DNA of 53,413 bases from Eubacteriales bacterium (GTDB lineage: Bacteria > Bacillota > Clostridia > Lachnospirales > Lachnospiraceae): positions 1 through 53,413 of the forward strand of contig JAUNDE010000009.1 in the NCBI GenBank assembly GCA_030526265.1, given 5' to 3'. The number at the start of each line of letters is the position of its first letter. The stretch's first letter is position 1. The translations under genes and the position numbers were made by a program. The notes beneath the pieces were generated by a model, which did not search any database, was not told where the DNA came from, and saw only the letters and a list, made by a program, of their open reading frames with translations. Below, one piece after another: positions 1-7,172 of this stretch.

Positions 1-51
1 AAGTTTGTGGTGACCTAATTTACTTCTTGACAACGGTCATTACATATCAGC

Positions 52-217
52 TTATTGAATATCCTCTAGTTTTGCAATAAATTCTGCCCTTTTTTCTTCG
101 TTATAGAAAGGCATGCCAATAATTCTTGTATCTTTATTCTCAAATAGAATATAGATAACCTATTCCGCTATCACGGTGACGTCCCAACAAAGTCCGAAGA
201 ACAGAGCCCAATTGTTT
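52..217 (-). pseudogene. Possible remnant coding fragment in two frames
   Basis: Two short open stretches on the - strand abut in different frames. One, at about 217-140, contains the string GRHRDSGIGYLYSI. The next, at 159-52, contains RIIGMPFYNEEKRAEFIAKL and ends in a stop at 52-54. They overlap over the same bases, as expected if one coding sequence had suffered a frameshift. There is no start codon with a ribosome site. I do not recognise the family. It lies directly downstream of the helix-turn-helix remnant and may belong to the same decayed element. The rest of 1-260 shows no intact gene. Confidence 0.2.
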
Positions 218-260
218 TTAATTGAAGATAATACTTATGCAGTTTATGGCGTGCATAGAG

Positions 261-827
261 TTAATAGTCCCATCTAGTACGCATCTTAACCCCAGCTTTC
301 TTAAGCCTGCGACTGACAGCATTATCTGACATATGGTACTTTTCTGCGATTTGTTTAGTCGTCCATCCGGATTCGTAGAGTACTATGGCTTCATTTATAT
401 CTATCTTTTCAATTTTTACTTCGATATCGTGAAGCTTTAGTTGATGACTGATGGTGCTACGGTGGCAATTATATTGCTTGGCCAGTTCATAAGTAGAAGC
501 ACCGGATTGATAGGCAGCGATGATTCCTTCAATTTCTTTTTTCGAGAATTCATGTTTTTGTTGCTGCTTGATAGTTTTTACGATAGAATTAGGGTCATAA
601 GACAAATCTGTGATAGTTGGATCAACTGGTTGTTTTACAGGGGTAGAATTGGACTTATTGAAATTATCCAGAATTATACGATAATTCTTCGAGTTAATTT
701 CCGATAGTCCCACTGTAAAAACGCCGTATTTACGGCGTTTTTTGTTGCCATGCATCCGGAGGAAGCTGCCGGTGGCAGGTTCTGTAGGTGTTTCGTGTTG
801 CATTTCGTGTTGCACGCAGATGTGCAA
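261..827 (-). pseudogene. Truncated recombinase-like protein with two helix-turn-helix motifs
   Basis: This is a 188-codon frame whose C-terminal ~100 residues carry two successive helix-turn-helix units: YELAKQYNCHRSTISHQL and, after a short linker, TKQIAEKYHMSDNAVSRRL. Each is followed by a 'K.A/H.G/I.V' turn of the kind found at the C-terminus of serine recombinases and transposase-type DNA-binding proteins. No catalytic domain is present. The N-terminal third (HEMQHETPTEPATGSF and onward) reads like non-native sequence, and a perfect terminator hairpin (717-743) sits inside it. The frame begins at TTG without a convincing ribosome site. A GTG at 713-711, after the hairpin, is an alternative start. 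Most likely it is the tail of a decayed site-specific recombinase gene. A small intact DNA-binding protein is possible. Confidence 0.4.
717..743. terminator. Perfect bidirectional hairpin terminator
   Basis: ACGCCGTA (721-728) pairs perfectly with TACGGCGT (731-738) across a 2-base loop. A run of A lies on the left and a run of T on the right, so it works as an intrinsic terminator on either strand. It lies inside the - strand helix-turn-helix frame, which argues that the frame upstream of it is not a functional N-terminus. Confidence 0.6.
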
Positions 828-874
828 TTTTTTAGGGATCAGGAAAAGAAGACGGGGATTTGCTGTAATCCCAC

Positions 875-903
875 TTGTTGCGCCGAATGATTTGAGCTAT
901 ACT
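875..903 (+). promoter_or_regulatory. Sigma-A-type promoter for the 946 gene
   Basis: TTGTTG (875-880), a 17-base spacer, then TATACT (898-903). It sits 43 bases upstream of the start of the small membrane protein and probably also drives the threonine-aldolase-like gene behind it. Confidence 0.6.
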
Positions 904-945
904 CATGTATAGAATCGTTCGACAAAAGAAAAGTGAGGAAAAATT

Positions 946-1146
946 ATGAATATAAAAAGATATCTGAAATACACATTGCCGCCACTGATCCTGTTTTTTG
1001 TTTTCTGCTGGATCATCATACCGCAGTTTCTTCCACAGTTACTGCCGATCAGAAGCAAGATTCTTCTTTTCGGGGTTCTGTTCTTTATCGTCTTAGGGGA
1101 TATTGTAGATCTGACAGATCCGGATAAGAAAAATAAAAGAAGATAA
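946..1146 (+). CDS. Small membrane protein of unknown function (66 aa)
   Basis: Sixty-six residues with two hydrophobic segments, about residues 11-31 (PLILFFVFCWIIIPQF) and 38-54 (KILLFGVLFFIVLGDIVDL), and a charged lysine/arginine-rich C-terminus. It is probably a two-span inner-membrane protein with a basic cytosolic tail. The start is supported by GTGAGGAAAA just upstream of the ATG and by a good promoter 43 bases before it. An overlapping + frame at 933-1127 and the - strand frame at 903-1166 lack such signals and are shadows. It precedes the PLP enzyme by 18 bases and is probably co-transcribed with it. I do not recognise a named family. Confidence 0.6.
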   Translation: MNIKRYLKYTLPPLILFFVFCWIIIPQFLPQLLPIRSKILLFGVLFFIVLGDIVDLTDPDKKNKRR

Positions 1147-1164
1147 GCAGGGGGGGAGAAGGAC

Positions 1165-2190
1165 ATGCTTTCTTTTGAGTGTGATTATAACAGAGGTGCC
1201 CATGGCAAAGTCATCGAGCATTTGATCGAGACAAATATGGAACCACTTCCTGGATATGGAGAGGATATATACAGCAAACGTGCAAAAGAGAAAATCAGAG
1301 AAGCTTGCCACTGTCCTGAGGCGGAGGTGTATTTTCTTGCAGGAGGAACACAGACAAATCAGGTTGTCATCGATTCGCTCCTTACAAAATATGAAGGTGT
1401 GATCGCTGCTGACACAGGACATATCAATGTGCACGAAGCAGGTGCGATCGAATTCACCGGACACAAAGTACTGGCGATCCCACATGTGAATGGAAAACTT
1501 ATGGCAGCAGATGTACGCAGTTATCTGGAAAAGTTCTATGATGACACGACACATGAGCATATGGTATTTCCGGGGATGGTATACATTTCCCATCCTACCG
1601 AATATGGTACATTATATTCGATGGATGAGTTAAAAGACTTATCTCATCTGTGCCGCGAGTATGACATTCCGCTGTTTATGGACGGAGCGCGTCTTGGATA
1701 TGGACTCATGGTAAAAGATACATTGCTCACACTCCCTGACATTGCGAAGCTTTGCGATGTGTTCTATATTGGCGGAACAAAAGTCGGAGCATTGTGCGGA
1801 GAAGCGGTCGTGTTCACACATGGAAACGCACCGAAGCATTTTGTCACGATGATCAAGCAGCATGGAGCCCTGACGGCAAAAGGTCGTCTGCTTGGAGTTC
1901 AATTTGACGCTTTGTTCACAGATGATCTTTATTTCAAGATCAGCAGAAATGCAATTGCTATGGCAGAAGTGCTGAAACGGATTTTTAGAGAAAAGGGATA
2001 TGAATTCTTTATCGATTCTCCGACGAACCAGATCTTTATCGTACTTGAAAACGAGAAGATGAAAGCACTTGCGAAGGAAGTGACATTCAGCTTCTGGGAG
2101 CGAAAAGATGAGGATCATACCGTTGTGCGGTTTGCGACGAGCTGGGCGACGACATTAGAAGAGATCAAAGAGCTGGAAAAATTATTATAA
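1165..2190 (+). CDS. ltaE: Threonine aldolase / beta-eliminating lyase family PLP enzyme
   Basis: A 341-residue fold-type I PLP enzyme of the low-specificity L-threonine aldolase family, which cleaves threonine or allo-threonine to glycine and acetaldehyde. Visible features are an N-terminal phosphate-binding AGGTQTNQ, the cofactor-pyridine Asp in MDGARLGYG (Asp173), and the PLP-Schiff-base Lys in GGTKVGALCG (Lys206). Length matches the family (about 340). A strong purine-rich ribosome site (GGGGGGAGAAGG) precedes the ATG. A bidirectional terminator follows directly. Substrate assignment within this family is not certain from sequence: related enzymes act on phenylserine or other beta-hydroxy amino acids. 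It is cytosolic. Confidence 0.85.
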   Translation: MLSFECDYNRGAHGKVIEHLIETNMEPLPGYGEDIYSKRAKEKIREACHCPEAEVYFLAGGTQTNQVVIDSLLTKYEGVIAADTGHINVHEAGAIEFTGHKVLAIPHVNGKLMAADVRSYLEKFYDDTTHEHMVFPGMVYISHPTEYGTLYSMDELKDLSHLCREYDIPLFMDGARLGYGLMVKDTLLTLPDIAKLCDVFYIGGTKVGALCGEAVVFTHGNAPKHFVTMIKQHGALTAKGRLLGVQFDALFTDDLYFKISRNAIAMAEVLKRIFREKGYEFFIDSPTNQIFIVLENEKMKALAKEVTFSFWERKDEDHTVVRFATSWATTLEEIKELEKLL

Positions 2191-2191
2191 G

Positions 2192-2232
2192 ACAAAAAAA
2201 AGACCAGACCCGGATCGGGCCTGGTCTATTAT
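2192..2232. terminator. Shared terminator between convergent genes
   Basis: AGACCAGaCCCG and CGGGcCTGGTCT (2201-2227) form a strong GC-rich stem. Eight A lie to the left and a TATTATTAT tract to the right. It terminates the + strand PLP-enzyme gene and the - strand zinc-ribbon gene, which converge here. Confidence 0.85.
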
Positions 2233-2699
2233 TATCCTTTTCTGCGTCCAAAAAGACCGCGTTTTTTCTTTCGTTCACGTTCTTCTTTACCGATTGACAG
2301 AAGCTCATCGTAGGCTTTGCGCATTTCACGTTCCTGTTTTTCGCGAACTTCCTTCGGCGGGATATTTGCATATCTCAGATGGAACTCTTCCCCGTTTTCA
2401 GAGCATTCTTCTCTGCGTTTCGATGGGGTGGCAGTACGATTTGCTTCATTCTGTTTCTTTATCGCAGCGAGAACCTCGCGGCGGCTGAACACCTGAGTGG
2501 CATCTGCCATACAACTATTTCTTTCTTCTGAAGAAGCCGGTGTACTGATTTCTTCTTCCCTTACCGGTGCATCCGGTTCTTTCGCAGCTTTATTTGCTGC
2601 CTGTGGTATTCTGAATTTCTTACGGCACTCGTCGCAGAGTGCAAAACGTGGATCTTTCTTACTGATTCTCAATGTATTTCCACAGATTGGACATTTCAT
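2232..2699 (-). CDS. Zinc-ribbon protein of unknown function (155 aa)
   Basis: The N-terminus carries a four-cysteine zinc ribbon, CPICG (Cys3, Cys6) and CDECRKKF (Cys22, Cys25), at the spacing of a treble-clef or rubredoxin-like knuckle. It is followed by a low-complexity, Glu/Arg/Lys-rich tail that ends in a very basic stretch (ERKKKRGLFGRRKG). No catalytic domain is visible. The ATG is preceded by AAGGAGAG at good distance. It is transcribed divergently from the two-component system and convergently to the aldolase, so it is a single-gene unit. Such proteins in Lachnospiraceae are annotated as hypothetical. A nucleic-acid or ribosome-associated role is only a guess from the basic tail. Confidence 0.7.
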   Translation of the reverse strand: MKCPICGNTLRISKKDPRFALCDECRKKFRIPQAANKAAKEPDAPVREEEISTPASSEERNSCMADATQVFSRREVLAAIKKQNEANRTATPSKRREECSENGEEFHLRYANIPPKEVREKQEREMRKAYDELLSIGKEERERKKKRGLFGRRKG

Positions 2700-2828
2700 G
2701 TTTTTCTCTCCTTGTGAATTTACTATGAGTTATTATAGCATAATACATGAGAGAATGCGAAGTTTTTTCACAAAAGAATCATAAATGAGTGATATAATAT
2801 TAAAAATCTTAAAAATGAGGTGATCTGA

Positions 2829-3509
2829 ATGGAACCAATCAGGATTTTAGTTGTAGATGATGAGAGCAGAATGAGAAAGCTTGTGAAGGATTTCCTTTGT
2901 CGTGAAGGATATGATGTTCTTGAAGCAGCGGATGGATTGGAGGCAATGGATATATTTTATGAGAACAGGGATCTGAAGCTTGTGATTCTGGATGTGATGA
3001 TGCCGAAGATGGACGGATGGCAGGTATGCCGGGAGATCAGAAGAGAGTCGAATGTTCCGATCATCATGCTGACAGCCCGTGCGGAAGAGCGGGATGAGCT
3101 GCAGGGGTTTGAACTTGGTGTGGACGAGTATATCACGAAGCCATTCAGTCCGAAGATACTTGTGGCAAGAGTGTCTGCCATCATCAGGAGAACGTGCGGA
3201 GGTATCGTGGAAGACCGGCTGGATGCCGGTGGAATTGAGATAGATAAAGCGGCACATATTGTGAGAATTGACGGTAAGGTGATCGAACTGAGCTATAAAG
3301 AATTTGAACTGATGGTGTATTTCCTTGAAAATCAGGGAATCGCTCTTTCCAGAGAGAAGATCTTAAACAATGTATGGAATTATGATTATTTTGGCGACGC
3401 GAGAACGATTGACACTCATGTAAAGAAGCTTAGAAGTAAAATGGGCGAGAAAGGCAAATATATCAAGACGATCTGGGGCATGGGCTATAAATTTGAGGTG
3501 GAAGAATAA
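2829..3509 (+). CDS. OmpR/PhoB-family response regulator
   Basis: 226 residues. The N-terminal receiver domain has acidic-pocket Asp10-Asp11, phospho-acceptor Asp55 in VILDVMMPKMDGW, the Thr of IIMLTA and the Lys of YITKPFSP. The C-terminal winged-helix DNA-binding domain runs from about residue 130 to 226 and includes YFGDARTIDTHVKKLRSK and the closing TIWGMGYKF. It is the output half of a two-component pair: the stop is followed immediately by the kinase start. The ribosome site is GAGGTGAT. The signal and target genes cannot be read from the sequence. Neighbouring his, ung and metal-ATPase genes do not obviously form a regulon. Confidence 0.93.
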   Translation: MEPIRILVVDDESRMRKLVKDFLCREGYDVLEAADGLEAMDIFYENRDLKLVILDVMMPKMDGWQVCREIRRESNVPIIMLTARAEERDELQGFELGVDEYITKPFSPKILVARVSAIIRRTCGGIVEDRLDAGGIEIDKAAHIVRIDGKVIELSYKEFELMVYFLENQGIALSREKILNNVWNYDYFGDARTIDTHVKKLRSKMGEKGKYIKTIWGMGYKFEVEE

Positions 3510-4979
3510 ATGAAACGATCAATAGGAAGACAGATGATGGTTATATTTATCTCTGTTCTTATATTTATGTTTGGTGCGATCTTCGCATGTAATGTATGGC
3601 TCCTGGAGTCTTATTACATCAAAGATAAACAGAAAAGCATTGAGAATATGTATGATTCACTTGCGCTTGCAGAGCAGCAGGATCAATTACATATGGATGC
3701 TGCTGCCTGTTACGATGGGTTGAGACGCCAGGCCGAGAGAGATAATCTGTTTTTCCTTGCAATTAATATGGAGACGCGGGATATCTATACGAATGTGAGA
3801 CATTCGGAACAGCTTCAGAGATATCTTGATGCGTTCCTGTTGAACCAGACGGAAAGCACAGAAGAGATCCTGGAAGAGACGGAGCAGTATACGATCAGCA
3901 GAACGAATGGATTTGATCATTCGGAATATCTTATGATGCGTGGAACGCTTCCGGGAGGACATTTTTTCCTGATCCAGTGCCCGCTTGAGAGTATTCGCGA
4001 CAGTATTTCACTTACAAATCGATTTCTTTTGATCGTTGGCGGAATTGTTGTCACAATCTGTATGGTGCTTGTGTGGTTTTTTTCCAGAAGACTTACAGAG
4101 CCTCTCAGAGAACTGGCAGATCTTTCTGAGAAGATGACAAATCTTGACTTTGAGGCAAAGTATACGAGTGGCGGAGAAAATGAGATTGGTGTACTCGGGC
4201 AGAATTTTAATCATATGTCCGAGAAACTGGAAGCGTCGATCACAGATCTGAAGAATGCCAATTATAAGCTGAGGCAGGACATTGAGAGAAAAGAGAAACT
4301 GGAGCAGATGAGAAGTGAATTCCTCGGCAATGTCTCACATGAACTGAAGACTCCGATCGCGTTGATCCAGGGATATGCGGAAGGATTGAAAGAAGGTGTC
4401 AATGATGATGTGGAAGGCAGAGATTTTTACTGTGATGTCATCATGGATGAGGCGGATAAGATGAACCGTATGGTGAAAAATCTTCTGACTTTGAATCAGC
4501 TGGAGTTTGGCGATGATGAAATGGAATTCGAGAGATTTGATCTGACTGCCCTGGTATCCGGCGTGATTCAGAGTATGGAACTGTTTGCTGAACAGACAAA
4601 TGCGAATGTGCGATTCGTCACAAAAGATCCGGTGTATGTATGGGCGGATGAATATAAGACAGAACAGGTGATACGAAATTATCTGAGCAATGCATTTCAT
4701 CATGTTTCCGGAGAGAATGTGATCGAGATTAAGATCGAGACAGATGGTGAAGTTGCAAGAACGACCGTATTTAACACAGGAAAGCCGATTCCGGAGGAAG
4801 ATCTTGGCCATATATGGGAGAAATTCTATAAAGTTGATAAAGCGCACACAAGAGAATATGGCGGAAATGGTATCGGACTTTCTATCGTGAAAGCAATCAT
4901 GGAATCCTTCCGTCAGGATTTTGGTGTTCACAATTATGATAATGGAGTTGCGTTTTGGTTTGAATTAGGGTTAAAATAA
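3510..4979 (+). CDS. Membrane sensor histidine kinase
   Basis: 489 residues. Transmembrane segment 1 is about 9-30, followed by an extracytoplasmic sensor region of about 140 residues, transmembrane segment 2 at about 171-193, a HAMP linker, a dimerisation domain with phospho-acceptor His277 in NVSHELKTP, and an HATPase domain with N box NYLSNAFHH and G2 box GGNGIGLSIVK. The G1 box reads NTGKPIPEEDLG, with Asn where many kinases have Asp, as in other clostridial kinases of this type. It starts at the base after the regulator stop, so the pair is translationally coupled. It should autophosphorylate and pass phosphate to Asp55 of the partner. The ligand is unknown. Confidence 0.93.
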   Translation: MKRSIGRQMMVIFISVLIFMFGAIFACNVWLLESYYIKDKQKSIENMYDSLALAEQQDQLHMDAAACYDGLRRQAERDNLFFLAINMETRDIYTNVRHSEQLQRYLDAFLLNQTESTEEILEETEQYTISRTNGFDHSEYLMMRGTLPGGHFFLIQCPLESIRDSISLTNRFLLIVGGIVVTICMVLVWFFSRRLTEPLRELADLSEKMTNLDFEAKYTSGGENEIGVLGQNFNHMSEKLEASITDLKNANYKLRQDIERKEKLEQMRSEFLGNVSHELKTPIALIQGYAEGLKEGVNDDVEGRDFYCDVIMDEADKMNRMVKNLLTLNQLEFGDDEMEFERFDLTALVSGVIQSMELFAEQTNANVRFVTKDPVYVWADEYKTEQVIRNYLSNAFHHVSGENVIEIKIETDGEVARTTVFNTGKPIPEEDLGHIWEKFYKVDKAHTREYGGNGIGLSIVKAIMESFRQDFGVHNYDNGVAFWFELGLK

Positions 4980-5012
4980 ACGTAATTTTTATGAAGAAGG
5001 GACGTTGAGGAA

Positions 5013-5630
5013 ATGGTTGCTATTATTGATTATGATGCAGGAAATATAAAGAGTGTGGAAAAAGCGCTGCACCATTTGGGGCAGCAGGTAGAGATCACTC
5101 GTGACAGAGAGAAGATCATGGCGGCCGATCACGTAATCTTGCCGGGAGTAGGAGCATTTGGCGATGCGATGGAGAAATTGAATCAGTATGATCTTGTCAC
5201 GGTGATCCATGATGTGGTGAAGAAAGGAACGCCGTTTCTTGGGATCTGCCTTGGACTTCAGCTTCTGTTTGAACGAAGCGATGAGGCACCGGGCGTGGAA
5301 GGGCTTGGCGTTCTGGAAGGAGAGATCTTAAGAATTCCGGATGCCGAAGGACTCAAGATTCCGCATATGGGATGGAACTCACTTACATTTTCCGGAAGTG
5401 GAAGACTCTTCAAGGGAATTGAGAATGGTGCATATGTATATTTTGTTCACTCCTATTATCTGAAAGCAAAAGATGATAGGATCGTCACGGCAACGACAGA
5501 TTACAGCACGCTGATTCATGCTTCGGTTGAGAAAGGCAATGTGTTCGCATGCCAGTTCCATCCGGAGAAGAGCAGTGATGTCGGGCTGAAAATACTTGAA
5601 AATTTTTGTGACTGTCAGGGGGAAAAATAG
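5013..5630 (+). CDS. hisH: Imidazole glycerol phosphate synthase, glutaminase subunit
   Basis: 205-residue class I glutamine amidotransferase. It hydrolyses glutamine and channels ammonia to HisF for the fifth step of histidine synthesis, which also yields AICAR. The nucleophile is Cys79 in LGICLGLQLLF. The His-Glu partners lie in CQFHPEKSS near the C-terminus. The N-terminus DYDAGNIKSV is typical of HisH. It is followed at once by hisF, giving the complete heterodimeric enzyme. No other his gene is nearby. Confidence 0.96.
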   Translation: MVAIIDYDAGNIKSVEKALHHLGQQVEITRDREKIMAADHVILPGVGAFGDAMEKLNQYDLVTVIHDVVKKGTPFLGICLGLQLLFERSDEAPGVEGLGVLEGEILRIPDAEGLKIPHMGWNSLTFSGSGRLFKGIENGAYVYFVHSYYLKAKDDRIVTATTDYSTLIHASVEKGNVFACQFHPEKSSDVGLKILENFCDCQGEK

Positions 5631-6392
5631 ATGCATACAAAGAGAATAATCCCGTGTCTGGATGTTCATGCCGGCCGCGTGGTGAAGGGGGTAAATTTCG
5701 TTGATCTTAAGGATGCCGGGGATCCGGTGGAGATCGCGAAGGCATATGATAAAGCTGGTGCAGATGAACTTGTGTTTCTGGACATCACAGCATCTTCTGA
5801 TGCGAGAGAGACAGTTGTAGATATGGTACGTAAGGTGGCTGAGACGGTCTTTATTCCGTTTACTGTAGGAGGAGGAATCCGGACTGTTGATGATTTTCGT
5901 GCACTTTTGAGAGAAGGCGCGGACAAGATCTCAATCAATTCCTCCGCGATCAATACGCCGGAACTGATCTATGAGGCTTCAGAGAAATTCGGAAGCCAGT
6001 GTGTTGTGGTTGCGATTGATGCAAAGAGAAGAGCTGATGGAAGCGGATGGAATATCTACAAGAATGGTGGAAGGATCGATGTCGGAATCGATGCGATCGA
6101 GTGGGCAAAACGAGTGGAACAGCTGGGCGCCGGGGAAATCCTGCTTACAAGTATGGATTGTGACGGAACAAAGGCCGGATATGATCTGGAACTCACAAGA
6201 GCGATCTCTGAATCAGTATCCATACCGGTGATCGCCTCCGGAGGTGCGGGTACGCTGGAACATTTTAAAGAAGCGTTTGAAGAAGGAAAAGCGGATGCGG
6301 CACTTGCAGCATCATTGTTTCATTATAAAGAACTGGAAATCAAAGAAGTGAAAGAGTATTTACGAAAGAAAGGCGTGTCTGTTCGCTTGTAG
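5631..6392 (+). CDS. hisF: Imidazole glycerol phosphate synthase, cyclase subunit
   Basis: 253-residue (beta/alpha)8 barrel. It is the cyclase half of the HisHF complex, which converts PRFAR and ammonia to imidazole glycerol phosphate plus AICAR. Catalytic Asp residues are in [14 protein letters not shown] (Asp11) and VVAIDAKR (about Asp130). The phosphate loops [12 protein letters not shown] and [12 protein letters not shown] are present. Length equals that of the family. It begins at the base after the hisH stop with GGGGGAAAAAT as ribosome site. AICAR also feeds purine synthesis, and pur genes lie elsewhere in the window. Confidence 0.97.
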   Translation: MHTKRIIPCLDVHAGRVVKGVNFVDLKDAGDPVEIAKAYDKAGADELVFLDITASSDARETVVDMVRKVAETVFIPFTVGGGIRTVDDFRALLREGADKISINSSAINTPELIYEASEKFGSQCVVVAIDAKRRADGSGWNIYKNGGRIDVGIDAIEWAKRVEQLGAGEILLTSMDCDGTKAGYDLELTRAISESVSIPVIASGGAGTLEHFKEAFEEGKADAALAASLFHYKELEIKEVKEYLRKKGVSVRL

Positions 6393-6400
6393 GAGGTAAT

Positions 6401-7072
6401 ATGGCAGCGCTTAGCAATGACTGGATGGATGCCCTGAAGGGAGAATTTAAGAAGGCTTATTACAGGGATCTGTACGAAAAAGTAAAAGAAGAATATTCGA
6501 AATATCAGGTGTTCCCGCCATCTGATGATATTTTTAATGCATTTCATCTGACACCGCTTTCGAAAGTGAAAGTGGTGATCATTGGTCAGGATCCATATCA
6601 TAATATCGGACAGGCACATGGATTGTGCTTTTCTGTAAAGAAGGGTGTGGATGTTCCGCCTTCACTTGTCAATATTTATAAGGAGTTGAATGCGGATCTT
6701 GGCTGCAGGATACCAGACCATGGAAATCTGACGAAGTGGGCAGAGCAGGGTGTGCTGATGCTGAATACGGTATTGACGGTGCGTGCACATCAGGCCAACT
6801 CACACAGGGGAATTGGATGGGAACAGTTTACGGATGCTGCGATCAGAGCATTGAATGAACAGGATCGCCCGATCGTTTATATTCTTTGGGGATCGCCTGC
6901 ACAGAAGAAGGCATCGATGCTGAATAATCCAAAACATTTGATCCTGAAAGCACCGCATCCAAGCCCATTGTCTGCATACAGAGGGTTTTTCGGAAGCAGA
7001 CCGTTCAGTAAAACAAATGATTTTCTTGTTGAACATGGAATTGAGCCGATTGACTGGCAAATTGAAGATTAG
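6401..7072 (+). CDS. ung: Uracil-DNA glycosylase, family 1
   Basis: 223 residues, the usual length. It removes uracil from DNA as the first step of base-excision repair. The catalytic water-activating motif GQDPYHN, the uracil-binding VLMLNTVLTVR, the ILWGSPAQKK segment and the minor-groove loop HPSPLSAYRGFFG are all intact. It lies 8 bases after hisF with AGGAGGT as ribosome site, so it is part of the his transcription unit by position. It is functionally unrelated to its neighbours. Confidence 0.97.
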   Translation: MAALSNDWMDALKGEFKKAYYRDLYEKVKEEYSKYQVFPPSDDIFNAFHLTPLSKVKVVIIGQDPYHNIGQAHGLCFSVKKGVDVPPSLVNIYKELNADLGCRIPDHGNLTKWAEQGVLMLNTVLTVRAHQANSHRGIGWEQFTDAAIRALNEQDRPIVYILWGSPAQKKASMLNNPKHLILKAPHPSPLSAYRGFFGSRPFSKTNDFLVEHGIEPIDWQIED

Positions 7073-7098
7073 ATACGTCAGAAATGTTTGCAGATATG

Positions 7099-7127
7099 TT
7101 GAAATGTTTGTTTGTTTTTGGCATAAT
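7099..7127 (+). promoter_or_regulatory. Probable promoter of the metal-ATPase operon
   Basis: TTGAAA (7099-7104), a 17-base spacer, CATAAT (7122-7127), 46 bases before the ATPase start. The decamer GAAATGTTTG occurs twice here (7081 and 7101), with the second copy overlapping the -35 box. This could be a regulator site, though the evidence is thin. Confidence 0.45.
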
Positions 7128-7172
7128 TATGAGGTATATAGAGAGGTTTTTTGAGAAGAATGGAGTTCATGT

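Noticed and set aside
671-687. Inverted repeat GAATTAT-ACG-ATAATTC
   Set aside because: Short and A/T-rich, inside a decayed frame. Too likely by chance to call an operator.
1093-1593. Long - strand frame across the small membrane gene and aldolase
   Set aside because: It lacks a ribosome site and family match, and lies opposite intact conserved coding sequence.
7081-7110. Repeat GAAATGTTTG as a metal-regulator operator
   Set aside because: Two copies only, direct rather than dyad, with no metal regulator gene nearby. Mentioned only with the promoter.
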